DNA of 33,336 nt from Cytophagales bacterium (lineage in GTDB: Bacteria; Bacteroidota; Bacteroidia; Cytophagales; Cyclobacteriaceae), in the NCBI GenBank assembly GCA_016124425.1, contig WGNT01000112.1:1-33336 (forward strand). Direction: 5' to 3'. The notes under the pieces were generated by a model. The model had not been told where the DNA came from. It did no database searches and was given only the letters and a program-made list of their open reading frames with translations. Shown in pieces: positions 8,271 to 15,017 of this stretch (positions are counted from its first letter, which is position 1; every line of letters starts with the position of its first letter). The translations under genes were made by a program, and so were the position numbers.

Positions 8271-9008
8271 ATGAAGACAGATCACAATTTGGCCGTATTG
8301 ATAGATGCGGATAACGTGCCCACACAGCATGTAAAGGAAATGATGGAGGAAATCGCAAAATACGGCAACCCGACGATCAAGCGGATTTATGGGGATTGGA
8401 CCAAGCCGAATTTGGGAAGGTGGAAAGGGGTCTTATTGGAAAATGCCATTAACCCCATTCAGCAATATGGGTATACTGTGGGTAAAAATGCCACAGATTC
8501 CGCTATGATTATCGATGCAATGGACATCTTGTACGCCGATAAGGTCAGCGGATTCTGCCTTGTGTCAAGTGATAGCGATTTTACTAGGTTAGCTACACGT
8601 CTGCGGGAGGCAGGCATGCTTGTTATCGGATTGGGAGAGAAGAAGACACCGGACCCCTTTATTGTAGCCTGCGACAAATTCATCTACTTGGAAATCCTTC
8701 GTCAGGATGATCCTGAGGGGTCAAAACCGAACGACGCTCCCGAAAAATCCGTCGACAAAATCAATCAAAACGTCATCCGCCTGATAGCCGCTACCATTTC
8801 AGACCTCGCGGATGAAGATGGATGGGCATTTTTGGGGGATGTAGGGAATTTGTTGCAAAAGAAACAGCCCAATTTTGACGCCAGGAATTACGGGTTCCCC
8901 AAACTTACCCCTCTTATAGCCTCGCTGGAAAAATTTGAGGTAGAAGAACGCGAACAGCACAAAGGAAGGCATAAGCTTATCTATGTGCGCAACAAGGCAA
9001 GAAAATAA
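8271..9008 (+). CDS. NYN-domain (LabA/DUF88-like) protein with C-terminal LOTUS/OST-HTH domain
   Basis: The 245-residue protein begins with a NYN (PIN-like) fold: LAVLIDADNVP (D12, D14), then NATDSAMIIDAMDIL and the signature CLVSSDSDFTRLA, which together supply the acidic metal-binding cluster of this nuclease superfamily. GLGEKKTPDPFIVACDKFIYLE closes the domain. A linker rich in Asp, Pro and Lys (about 145-160) leads to a winged-helix LOTUS/OST-HTH domain (about 160-240, GWAFLGDVGNLLQKKQPNFDARNYGFPKL in parts), which binds RNA in known proteins. The pairing is common in bacteria and suggests a structure-directed RNase or RNA-binding regulator. It is cytosolic. An in-frame upstream start was not found; ATG 8271 gives the expected domain start. 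Confidence 0.92.
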   Translation: MKTDHNLAVLIDADNVPTQHVKEMMEEIAKYGNPTIKRIYGDWTKPNLGRWKGVLLENAINPIQQYGYTVGKNATDSAMIIDAMDILYADKVSGFCLVSSDSDFTRLATRLREAGMLVIGLGEKKTPDPFIVACDKFIYLEILRQDDPEGSKPNDAPEKSVDKINQNVIRLIAATISDLADEDGWAFLGDVGNLLQKKQPNFDARNYGFPKLTPLIASLEKFEVEEREQHKGRHKLIYVRNKARK

Positions 9009-9017
9009 AGCAAGAAA

Positions 9018-9036
9018 GCCCGACTATTGGTCGGGC
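9018..9036. terminator. Shared hairpin terminator between converging genes
   Basis: GCCCGAC (9018-9024) pairs perfectly with GTCGGGC (9030-9036) around a 5-base loop. On the minus strand a T-rich tract follows (TTTCTTGCTTTATTTT), fitting termination of the DUF4136 gene that ends 6 bases away; on the plus strand CCCCTCTTAATTTTG follows, 10 bases after the NYN stop. Confidence 0.75.
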
Positions 9037-9041
9037 CCCTC

Positions 9042-9623
9042 TTAATTTTGTTGCGTTAGAATCTTAAACTGATCCATTACCTTATAGGTGGCACGGGTGA
9101 GATCGATGTTTATATTCGGCGAGTTGTAATCAAAGTAGGCGTTTGTATATCCCTGCCATACTGTGTTTCCTTTTTTGTGGTCTATGACCAATACGACTAA
9201 CATACCGTCGTTCTCGGTATATTTGACGGCATTGTAGTTTTCGCGCATTTTCTCCCGTGCGACGCTGTCCATTTCGTCTTCCAATAAATCAATCCCCTGT
9301 TTTTTTAACCAAAAGTCGAAGTCCGGCTGATTATAGCCCCGATACCTCACCTCAGAGAGATAAAGTTTATAGATAATCAGTAAATCTGGATTATTGTCCT
9401 TTAACCTAAATCCCTGAGAACCCAATCTGGAGGAGATTGTCTTTTCAATGACGCCGTCCACGTCACTGTTGTTTCTGCCGTCTTCTTCCACAAATCCAAA
9501 GGTTTTGTATTTCTTGAACGAACCACGGTAGTTATAGTCGTACTCTGCCACAAAATCCCGCTGGGAAAGGCAGGCGGAACAGAGAATGAGAAAAACAATG
9601 ATGAAGGTGTTATAATTTTTCAT
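9042..9623 (-). CDS. DUF4136 family lipoprotein
   Basis: The 193-residue protein starts with a short signal peptide (MKNYNTFIIVFLILCSAC) whose Cys18 is the likely lipidation site, although the -3 position is Cys and not the usual Leu. The mature part shows the DUF4136 pattern: DYNYRGSFKKYKTFGF near the start, an NPDLLIIYKLYLSE strand in the middle, and VVLVIDHKKGNTVWQGYTNAYF then a terminal helix. Members are envelope lipoproteins of unknown function, common in Bacteroidota. It converges on the NYN gene and has its own promoter-like elements. Nothing in the neighbourhood suggests a specific pathway. Confidence 0.85.
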   Translation of the reverse strand: MKNYNTFIIVFLILCSACLSQRDFVAEYDYNYRGSFKKYKTFGFVEEDGRNNSDVDGVIEKTISSRLGSQGFRLKDNNPDLLIIYKLYLSEVRYRGYNQPDFDFWLKKQGIDLLEDEMDSVAREKMRENYNAVKYTENDGMLVVLVIDHKKGNTVWQGYTNAYFDYNSPNINIDLTRATYKVMDQFKILTQQN

Positions 9624-9683
9624 ACATGTTTATTTTTGGGGGTAAATGATGCTGAATAAGCGTTTTGTTTTAAGTTTCTTCGT

Positions 9684-9716
9684 CAAATGTAGTTGTTGCG
9701 CAAATACCATGCACAA
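9684..9716 (-). promoter_or_regulatory. Bacteroidota-type promoter for the DUF4136 gene
   Basis: On the minus strand TACATTTG (plus 9684-9691) is a perfect TAnnTTTG -7 box, with TTG (plus 9714-9716) 22 bases upstream as a -33 candidate. Start would fall near 9677, giving a leader of about 55 bases before the ATG at 9623. Confidence 0.5.
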
Positions 9717-9728
9717 TGGTTGCATTGT
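9713..9728. promoter_or_regulatory. Palindrome overlapping the -33 box (possible operator)
   Basis: ACAATG-GTTG-CATTGT is a perfect 6-bp inverted repeat with a 4-base centre, lying exactly on the proposed -33 element of the DUF4136 promoter, the position expected for a repressor or activator site. No regulator is identified. Confidence 0.3.
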
Positions 9729-9914
9729 CCGAAAATAAACCTCAAAATTAATTTTTTGTTTTGAGTATTTTCGATAGATAATATTACTCTAATTTTAGGG
9801 AATTCTGTTTCATTATGCAAATGAATTTAAATTAAATATTATGCGGAGGTATCTGGCTTTGGTTTTTTTTTGTCAAAAAATGTAAATACTGCGAAATAGG
9901 GACATTTTTACGGG

Positions 9915-9961
9915 CAAAAAACGCGGGTAAGCCAAATTATTGGTCGCTTAGGCTTACCCGC
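9915..9961 (-). terminator. Intrinsic terminator of the ribulokinase gene
   Basis: GCGGGTAAGCC (9923-9933) and GGCTTACCCGC (9951-9961) form a perfect 11-bp stem with a 17-base loop. Read on the minus strand it is followed by GTTTTTTG, a proper U-run, about 40 bases after the ribulokinase stop. The plus strand has no U-run. Confidence 0.88.
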
Positions 9962-10001
9962 TGAACCTGATCTAACTTAAAAACTTTGTTCGCATCAACC
10001 G

Positions 10002-11672
10002 TTATTTCGCAGTAATGCTCTCTACAAAATTTCCGAATTTCAGGTAGCGTTCATAAACGGCCGCATAGGCAGCTGATTGGTCCTCTTGGGGATAATATAC
10101 ACCATCAAAGCCATTTCCCATCTGCGAGATCGCCGTCTGAAGATCAGGATAAACGGCCGCCGCTACAGCGGCATACATCGCCGCGCCAAGTGCCGGGGCC
10201 TGATCGGAGGAAGCTACTTTTATGGGCATGTTTAACACATCTGCCATCGTTTGCATCACAAGGCGTGACTTTTTTGCCACACCACCCAGGCCTATTATGG
10301 TTTTTATTTCGATGCCCTCTTCTTTAAATCGCTCTACGATCCTTTTTGAGCCGAAGCAAATGGATTCTACAAGTGCTTTGAGCATCCGCGGGGCGTCCGT
10401 ACCCATGGTTAAGCCCATGATTGCTCCCGTAAGCGCCTGATTGGCATCTGGGGTTCGCCGACCGTTAATCCAGTCAAGTGCAAGCGGTACGCTTTCGCCC
10501 GGCGCTAGCGACAGCGCTTGCTCCGAAAGATGGTTTAATAGATTGGTTTCCAGTTCTTCGGTCAGCGAAATTTTCTGGGCGGCTGATAGCGATGGATTAG
10601 CCTCAATTAGTTCTCGAACAGGCTGGATGATGATGTTTTTGAACCAGGCGAGTACATCCCCGAAACCAGACTGTCCGGCTTCCAAGCCTATGGTACCAGG
10701 TACAACAGACCCGTCTACTTGTCCGCAGATCCCTTTTACCAGCTTTTTGCCCAGGTTTTCGTAGGATGTTACCATGATATCACAGGTTGAAGTCCCCATC
10801 ACTTTTACGAGCGTATGGTCGCTGACTTCTCCGCCTACGGCACCAGCATGTGCGTCAAAGGTTCCCACAGCGACAATGGTCTCGTTGCTGAGCCCCAATG
10901 CCTTTGCCCATGCGTCAGACAGATGCCCCGCAGGTTGGTCCGAAGTATAGGTTTTTTCATAGAGCCTCTCCTTGAGGTCAGCAAGTCGGGGATCTAGGCG
11001 CTCTAAGAAATCGGTTGCCGGTAAACCGCCCCAGCATTCATGCCATAGGGCCTTATGGCCTGCGGCGCATCTGCTTCTTTTTAGGGCCTGTAGATCGTTA
11101 TTTCCTATCAGCCTCGCTGTGATATAGTCGCAATGCTCCATCCATGAATGGGCTGCAGTCGCTACGTTTTGATCAGATCGAATGATATGCAGTATTTTAG
11201 ACCAAAACCATTCAGAGGAATAAATTCCCCCTTCAAATTTGGTGTAATCAATTCCACCCCATGTTCGTGCAAGCTGATTGATTTCTGCCGCTTCAGCGAT
11301 GGCCGTGTGGTCTTTCCAGAGAACCATCATTGCATTGGGATTTTCCTCAAAGCCGGGAGTAAACGCCAACGCTTCACCATTTTCGTCAACAGGAAGAGGA
11401 GAAGAACCGGTCGTGTCCACGCATATTCCCCTTATGAATTCAGCTTGAATACCGCTCTTTGCGACAACCCCTTTGATTGTCGCTTCTAGACCTTCCAGGT
11501 GGTCTGATGGATGTTGTCTGAATTGATTGGTGTTGGGGTTGCAGTATTTTCCCTGTTTCCACCTGGGGTAATGGAAAACTTCCGTGGCGATGGTTTTTCC
11601 GTCTTGGGCATCTACCAATACGGAACGTACGGAGTCAGTCCCAAAATCTACTCCAATGACATAATTACTCAT
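10002..11672 (-). CDS. araB: Ribulokinase (FGGY carbohydrate kinase)
   Basis: The 556-residue length is near that of known ribulokinases (about 560). The N-terminal phosphate-binding segment is VIGVDFGTDSVRSVLVD; DTTGSSPLPVDENG and WKDHTA follow in the first actin-like domain; GTFDAHAGAVGGE, MGTSTCDIM and GQSGFGDVLAWF mark the second; and IGLGGVAKKSRLVMQTMADVLNMPI is the FGGY C-terminal signature. The enzyme phosphorylates L- or D-ribulose to ribulose 5-phosphate in the cytosol. In arabinose operons it sits with araA and araD, but neither is here. The upstream same-strand neighbour is GH31, 275 bases away. The class is secure; the sugar, and so the symbol, is less certain. Confidence 0.9.
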   Translation of the reverse strand: MSNYVIGVDFGTDSVRSVLVDAQDGKTIATEVFHYPRWKQGKYCNPNTNQFRQHPSDHLEGLEATIKGVVAKSGIQAEFIRGICVDTTGSSPLPVDENGEALAFTPGFEENPNAMMVLWKDHTAIAEAAEINQLARTWGGIDYTKFEGGIYSSEWFWSKILHIIRSDQNVATAAHSWMEHCDYITARLIGNNDLQALKRSRCAAGHKALWHECWGGLPATDFLERLDPRLADLKERLYEKTYTSDQPAGHLSDAWAKALGLSNETIVAVGTFDAHAGAVGGEVSDHTLVKVMGTSTCDIMVTSYENLGKKLVKGICGQVDGSVVPGTIGLEAGQSGFGDVLAWFKNIIIQPVRELIEANPSLSAAQKISLTEELETNLLNHLSEQALSLAPGESVPLALDWINGRRTPDANQALTGAIMGLTMGTDAPRMLKALVESICFGSKRIVERFKEEGIEIKTIIGLGGVAKKSRLVMQTMADVLNMPIKVASSDQAPALGAAMYAAVAAAVYPDLQTAISQMGNGFDGVYYPQEDQSAAYAAVYERYLKFGNFVESITAK

Positions 11673-11723
11673 AGTTGTTGTGCTGGGTTTTGTAATTGAA
11701 AAGGCAGTATACCGTTTTCTGAA

Positions 11724-11755
11724 TCAATATACGCCCATCGTGCAATATAGGCCAA
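11724..11755 (-). promoter_or_regulatory. Candidate ribulokinase promoter with CAATATA direct repeats
   Basis: On the minus strand TTGG (plus 11752-11755) is 20 bases upstream of TATATTGA (plus 11724-11731), an imperfect TAnnTTTG box, about 50 bases before the ATG. CAATATA also occurs twice on the plus strand (11725 and 11743), exactly 18 bases apart, which could be an operator. The 275-base gap around it (11673-11947) shows no coding frame I trust. Confidence 0.35.
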
Positions 11756-11947
11756 TTTTAATTTTTTGCCCAAACAAAATCCTTATCAGCAGTTGTTTCT
11801 CCTCTACACCTGTTTATCCCTAAACTCCTTTCCAATCGAAACCACATTCATGCCTTTTGCGGTGGCTTTACCTAATTACCTGCCCCCCATTTTGATCCAG
11901 TCAAAGCCTGTAGCCGTTTTGTCGTGGAAGTGTTATTACCTACTTGT

Positions 11948-14455
11948 TCATTTCATTAGTTGGATATCAATTTGATTTTTGCTGTTTTCAACAGAGAAGT
12001 AAGGTACTTTTTTGCAGAAATGATTGGGGTGTTTGCCACTTGGCAAGGGATCAAAGTTGCTAATCTTTTTCAAAAAGGAAACGTCTTGATGTTCCAGGGG
12101 ATGAATACTTCCATTAACCCGTGCGGATTTCGCGTCAAATCCGTGAAAAAACACAACAAGTGTCGCGTATTGGCTATTAAACTCCCCTTCCGCAGTTCCC
12201 ATGGTAAACATTAGGTTTTCCGAATCTAGGATGAATTCTCTTTTTAGAAAAGCACCATCTTGATCTCCCTCTCCGGAATCCTCATAATGTAGCTGTCGAC
12301 TAACCCCTGCCCCTTTGTAGACGTGGATATAAAGGTAGTCCTTTTTGGAAGTCCCTGTGTGGTCCACACTGTCCTGTAACGTAAGTATGGCCCCTCCTTT
12401 TACGAAAACCGGTAGGTAGTTTAGTGGGCAGTCCAGAAAAACCTCTTGGCTTCCGGCATGGGGGGAGTCGTTAAAGAAATAATACCAGGTCCCTTCCGGA
12501 AGGTACCCTTTCGTGACATCTTTGAAGCTCACTACTGGTATTATTAATAACGTATCACAGCAAAGGAATTCGTTTTCGTAGGAGGGTAGATAGATTTTTT
12601 CGTCAAAAGGATAATCAATGGCAAGGCTTTTCGCTACCGGTAGACCTGTGGTATGGGCTTTATAAAAAGCCGAGTAAAAAAGCGGGAGAAGCTTATACCG
12701 CAACTTGATGTAGTTCCTGCATATTTCTTCCACTTCTTCGCCAAAAGACCAGGGTTCGGATGAGGTACTGTTGATCATAGAATGCGATCTACAAAGGGGC
12801 GCGAATGCAGCAATGCTCATCCATCTTGCAAACAGGCTGGGCGGCGTATGACCAACAAATCCCCCGATATCGTATCCCGCGAAAGGAACACCACTCAGGC
12901 CTAGGCTATTGACTAGCCTTATGCCTAACAGCATATGATCGTCGTTGGCCAGGTTGTCTCCGGTCCACACGGCGGCGGACCGCTGAATTCCAGCAAATCC
13001 AGCGCGCGTAAGCACAAAGGGACGTTTGTTTGCCCTGCCTTTTTTTGCGCCCTCCTGTGTACTACGGGCCATCTGCATGCCATAGACGTTTCTTCCCTTA
13101 CGGTGGCTTACTTGTTCACCCTCAAAGTCAAACTGCACCAGGTTGGGTGTATGTTGCCCCCAACTTGCCGGTTCATTCATATCTGTCCAGAAGCCATCTA
13201 CACCAAGATCGGTATAAAATGCCATTTTCTCCGCCCACCACTGCCTCGTTTCCGGATTGGTAAAATCCGGAAAAGTACACCAGCCCGGCCAAACATTCCC
13301 TTCGTAATCCGTTCCATCGGGGTATTTCAGAAATAGCCCGCGGGTTTTTCCTTCCTCAAAGGGAGAATATCCGCTCTCCACCTTTATCCCAGGATCCAAA
13401 ATCACTACGAGTTTAAAGCCGATTTCCTTCAACCGTCTAATTAAACCTGCCGGATCAGGGAAGTTTTCACCGTCGAAGGTAAACACTTTGTAGTTCTCCA
13501 TATAATGGATGTCCAAGTAGATTACATCACAAGGAATGTCCTTGTCCCTGAACGTTTCCGCAAGGCGGATCACATCCCGATCTGGGTAGTAGGAATACCT
13601 GCACTGCTGAAACCCCAACGACCAAAGCGGAGGCATTTCGAGTCTTCCAGTGAGCGCAGTATAGGAGGAGATGGTATCGGGCACAGTATGCTCATGAATA
13701 AAATAATAATCCAAGTCTCCGTCCTCTGCACTGAAATAGCTGTATTTATTGTTGCTTGCGCCGAAGTTAAAAACGGATTTGTGGGTATTGTCGAAAAATG
13801 TACCGTAACACGTTCCATGATGCAGTCCGATAAAGAACGGCACGGACATGTAAAGCGGATCAGCGTTATTGTCGTATCCAAAATGATCCGTGTTCCAGTT
13901 GGTATATGCCTGTCCCCAGCGATTTAGTGCGCCGGTTTTTTCTCCCAAGCCGATGAATTTCTCCCAAGGTTGTAACTTTCTATAGTTGCTGACTTCTGTT
14001 CCCTGCCAAGCGATGCCAAAGTTGGGGTCGTCCTCACTTAAAATAAGGCCCCGCTTATCCATAAACGTCACTGCGAGATTTACTTTCTGAATCCGGACAT
14101 CCATCATCGTCGACGAAAGGAAGATGAAATCCGCATTTTCAGAAAAGCCGAAACGCGACAACTGCGGAGAAAGGATGACACTGTAGGGGTTAGGGCTAAA
14201 AGAGCTATTTCTTGTCACCTGAACCCGGACGATGCCCTCTTTGAAAAATGAAATGTTAAAGCGAGCACCTATCGTCTCTCCCTCTATCCCATGGGCTGTA
14301 AGCGTGAAATGTTGAATCCGGCCAGGCGTATCTAGCATGTTTGTTGTTTTAGTGAGCATAGGAATGGATTTCGGAAAGTGACCTGAGCGTTGTATATGCA
14401 AAAATAGGTCGTCATTTACGGTTTGGAGGTATGACGGAAGGGAATTGAAGCACAA
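11948..14455 (-). CDS. GH31 family alpha-glucosidase, cytoplasmic
   Basis: The 835-residue frame is a GH31 glycosidase: an N-terminal beta-sandwich (about 45-250), then the catalytic barrel with the nucleophile D425 in DGFWTDMNEPA and the acid/base D500 in AAVWTGDN, then C-terminal beta domains including LNYLPVFVKGGAIL. IYLDIHYMENYKVFTFD and RAGFAGIQRSA are further family hallmarks. It removes terminal alpha-linked glucose or xylose from oligosaccharides. There is no signal peptide, so it should be cytoplasmic. The first ~32 residues have no family character; Met33 (start 14359) or Met40 (14338) may be the real start, because a perfect -7 box lies between them and the upstream ATG. The upstream ATG is only 16 bases from the receiver stop. 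Confidence 0.93.
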   Translation of the reverse strand: MCFNSLPSYLQTVNDDLFLHIQRSGHFPKSIPMLTKTTNMLDTPGRIQHFTLTAHGIEGETIGARFNISFFKEGIVRVQVTRNSSFSPNPYSVILSPQLSRFGFSENADFIFLSSTMMDVRIQKVNLAVTFMDKRGLILSEDDPNFGIAWQGTEVSNYRKLQPWEKFIGLGEKTGALNRWGQAYTNWNTDHFGYDNNADPLYMSVPFFIGLHHGTCYGTFFDNTHKSVFNFGASNNKYSYFSAEDGDLDYYFIHEHTVPDTISSYTALTGRLEMPPLWSLGFQQCRYSYYPDRDVIRLAETFRDKDIPCDVIYLDIHYMENYKVFTFDGENFPDPAGLIRRLKEIGFKLVVILDPGIKVESGYSPFEEGKTRGLFLKYPDGTDYEGNVWPGWCTFPDFTNPETRQWWAEKMAFYTDLGVDGFWTDMNEPASWGQHTPNLVQFDFEGEQVSHRKGRNVYGMQMARSTQEGAKKGRANKRPFVLTRAGFAGIQRSAAVWTGDNLANDDHMLLGIRLVNSLGLSGVPFAGYDIGGFVGHTPPSLFARWMSIAAFAPLCRSHSMINSTSSEPWSFGEEVEEICRNYIKLRYKLLPLFYSAFYKAHTTGLPVAKSLAIDYPFDEKIYLPSYENEFLCCDTLLIIPVVSFKDVTKGYLPEGTWYYFFNDSPHAGSQEVFLDCPLNYLPVFVKGGAILTLQDSVDHTGTSKKDYLYIHVYKGAGVSRQLHYEDSGEGDQDGAFLKREFILDSENLMFTMGTAEGEFNSQYATLVVFFHGFDAKSARVNGSIHPLEHQDVSFLKKISNFDPLPSGKHPNHFCKKVPYFSVENSKNQIDIQLMK
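14399..14406 (-). promoter_or_regulatory. Perfect -7 box inside the GH31 leader
   Basis: TATTTTTG on the minus strand fits TAnnTTTG exactly and lies about 40 bases before the internal Met33 codon of the GH31 frame. No good -33 TTG is seen 17-23 bases upstream, so it is tentative. If used, translation must begin at Met33 or Met40. Confidence 0.3.
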
Positions 14456-14471
14456 ATATGTTCCTATCGGG

Positions 14472-14897
14472 TCAATCCGGAAGTTTAGTCAGCTGCAACC
14501 AAAACTCCTCAATTTTAAGGATTGCTTTAAGAAATTCATCAATATCGATGGGTTTCGTGATGTAGCTGTTGCTGTGATTTTCGTAGGCTAAGTGAATATC
14601 TTTTCGATTTGATGACGTGGTAAGCATAATCACCGGAATTATCTTTAATGCGGGATCTTCTTTGATTTTTTTCAAGACCTCATGTCCGTTAAAGATGGGG
14701 ATATTAATATCCAGAATGATTATATCAGGTTTTGGTGCTTCGGTATATTCTCCGCGCCGATATAAAAACTCGAGCGCGTCACGTCCGTTTTTGACCACGC
14801 TTATCTTCGTTTTTATCTTGCTTTCTTCGAATGCCTCTAGTGTAAGGATAATATCTCCTTCATTGTCTTCTACCAATAAGATTTGGGCTTCTTTCAT
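14472..14897 (-). CDS. Rcp1-type single-domain response regulator
   Basis: The 141-residue protein is one receiver domain with acidic pocket E10-D11, phosphoacceptor D63 in IILDINIP, and the conserved Lys in ITKPIDIDEF. The segment VEDNEGDIILTLEAFEE, the longer loop RRGEYTEAPKPD before D63, and the helix end LKAILKIEEFW are typical of receivers that pair with phytochrome-like or multi-PAS kinases (Rcp1 group). The large PAS kinase just upstream on the same strand lacks a receiver of its own and is the obvious partner, with 120 bases between them. GH31 begins 16 bases downstream, so the three genes may share a transcript. Confidence 0.92.
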   Translation of the reverse strand: MKEAQILLVEDNEGDIILTLEAFEESKIKTKISVVKNGRDALEFLYRRGEYTEAPKPDIIILDINIPIFNGHEVLKKIKEDPALKIIPVIMLTTSSNRKDIHLAYENHSNSYITKPIDIDEFLKAILKIEEFWLQLTKLPD

Positions 14898-14940
14898 GTA
14901 TTTATTTGTTGATATTTAAAGGCGGGAACTTGCTCCAATT

Positions 14941-14964
14941 TATCGGGGGTAGCCTTTCCCGATA
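14941..14964. repeat. Hairpin between the PAS kinase and its receiver
   Basis: TATCGGG (14941-14947) and CCCGATA (14958-14964) pair perfectly over 7 bp with a 10-base loop in the 120-base gap. The minus strand shows no U-run after it (AATTGGAGCA), so RNA stabilisation or partial attenuation is more likely than full termination. Confidence 0.45.
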
Positions 14965-15017
14965 GGAATAGGGAGATACTGTGTGCCAAAAAACTAACCA
15001 GATTTCCGTCGTTTTCG

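Larger units (their letters stand above)
9624..10001. other. Intergenic region between the DUF4136 and ribulokinase genes
   Basis: The 378-base, strongly AT-rich region holds the DUF4136 promoter with an overlapping palindrome at its left end and the ribulokinase terminator at its right end. Between about 9730 and 9910 I see only AT-rich DNA with T tracts and no convincing coding frame. Confidence 0.6.

Noticed and set aside
10222..11699. Series of plus-strand frames opposite the ribulokinase gene
   Set aside because: They are shadows of a strong FGGY kinase; the translations show no domains or plausible starts.
12935..13927. Plus- and minus-strand frames within the GH31 gene
   Set aside because: They overlap the conserved GH31 catalytic barrel and are rich in Cys, Arg and Pro as expected for shadows.
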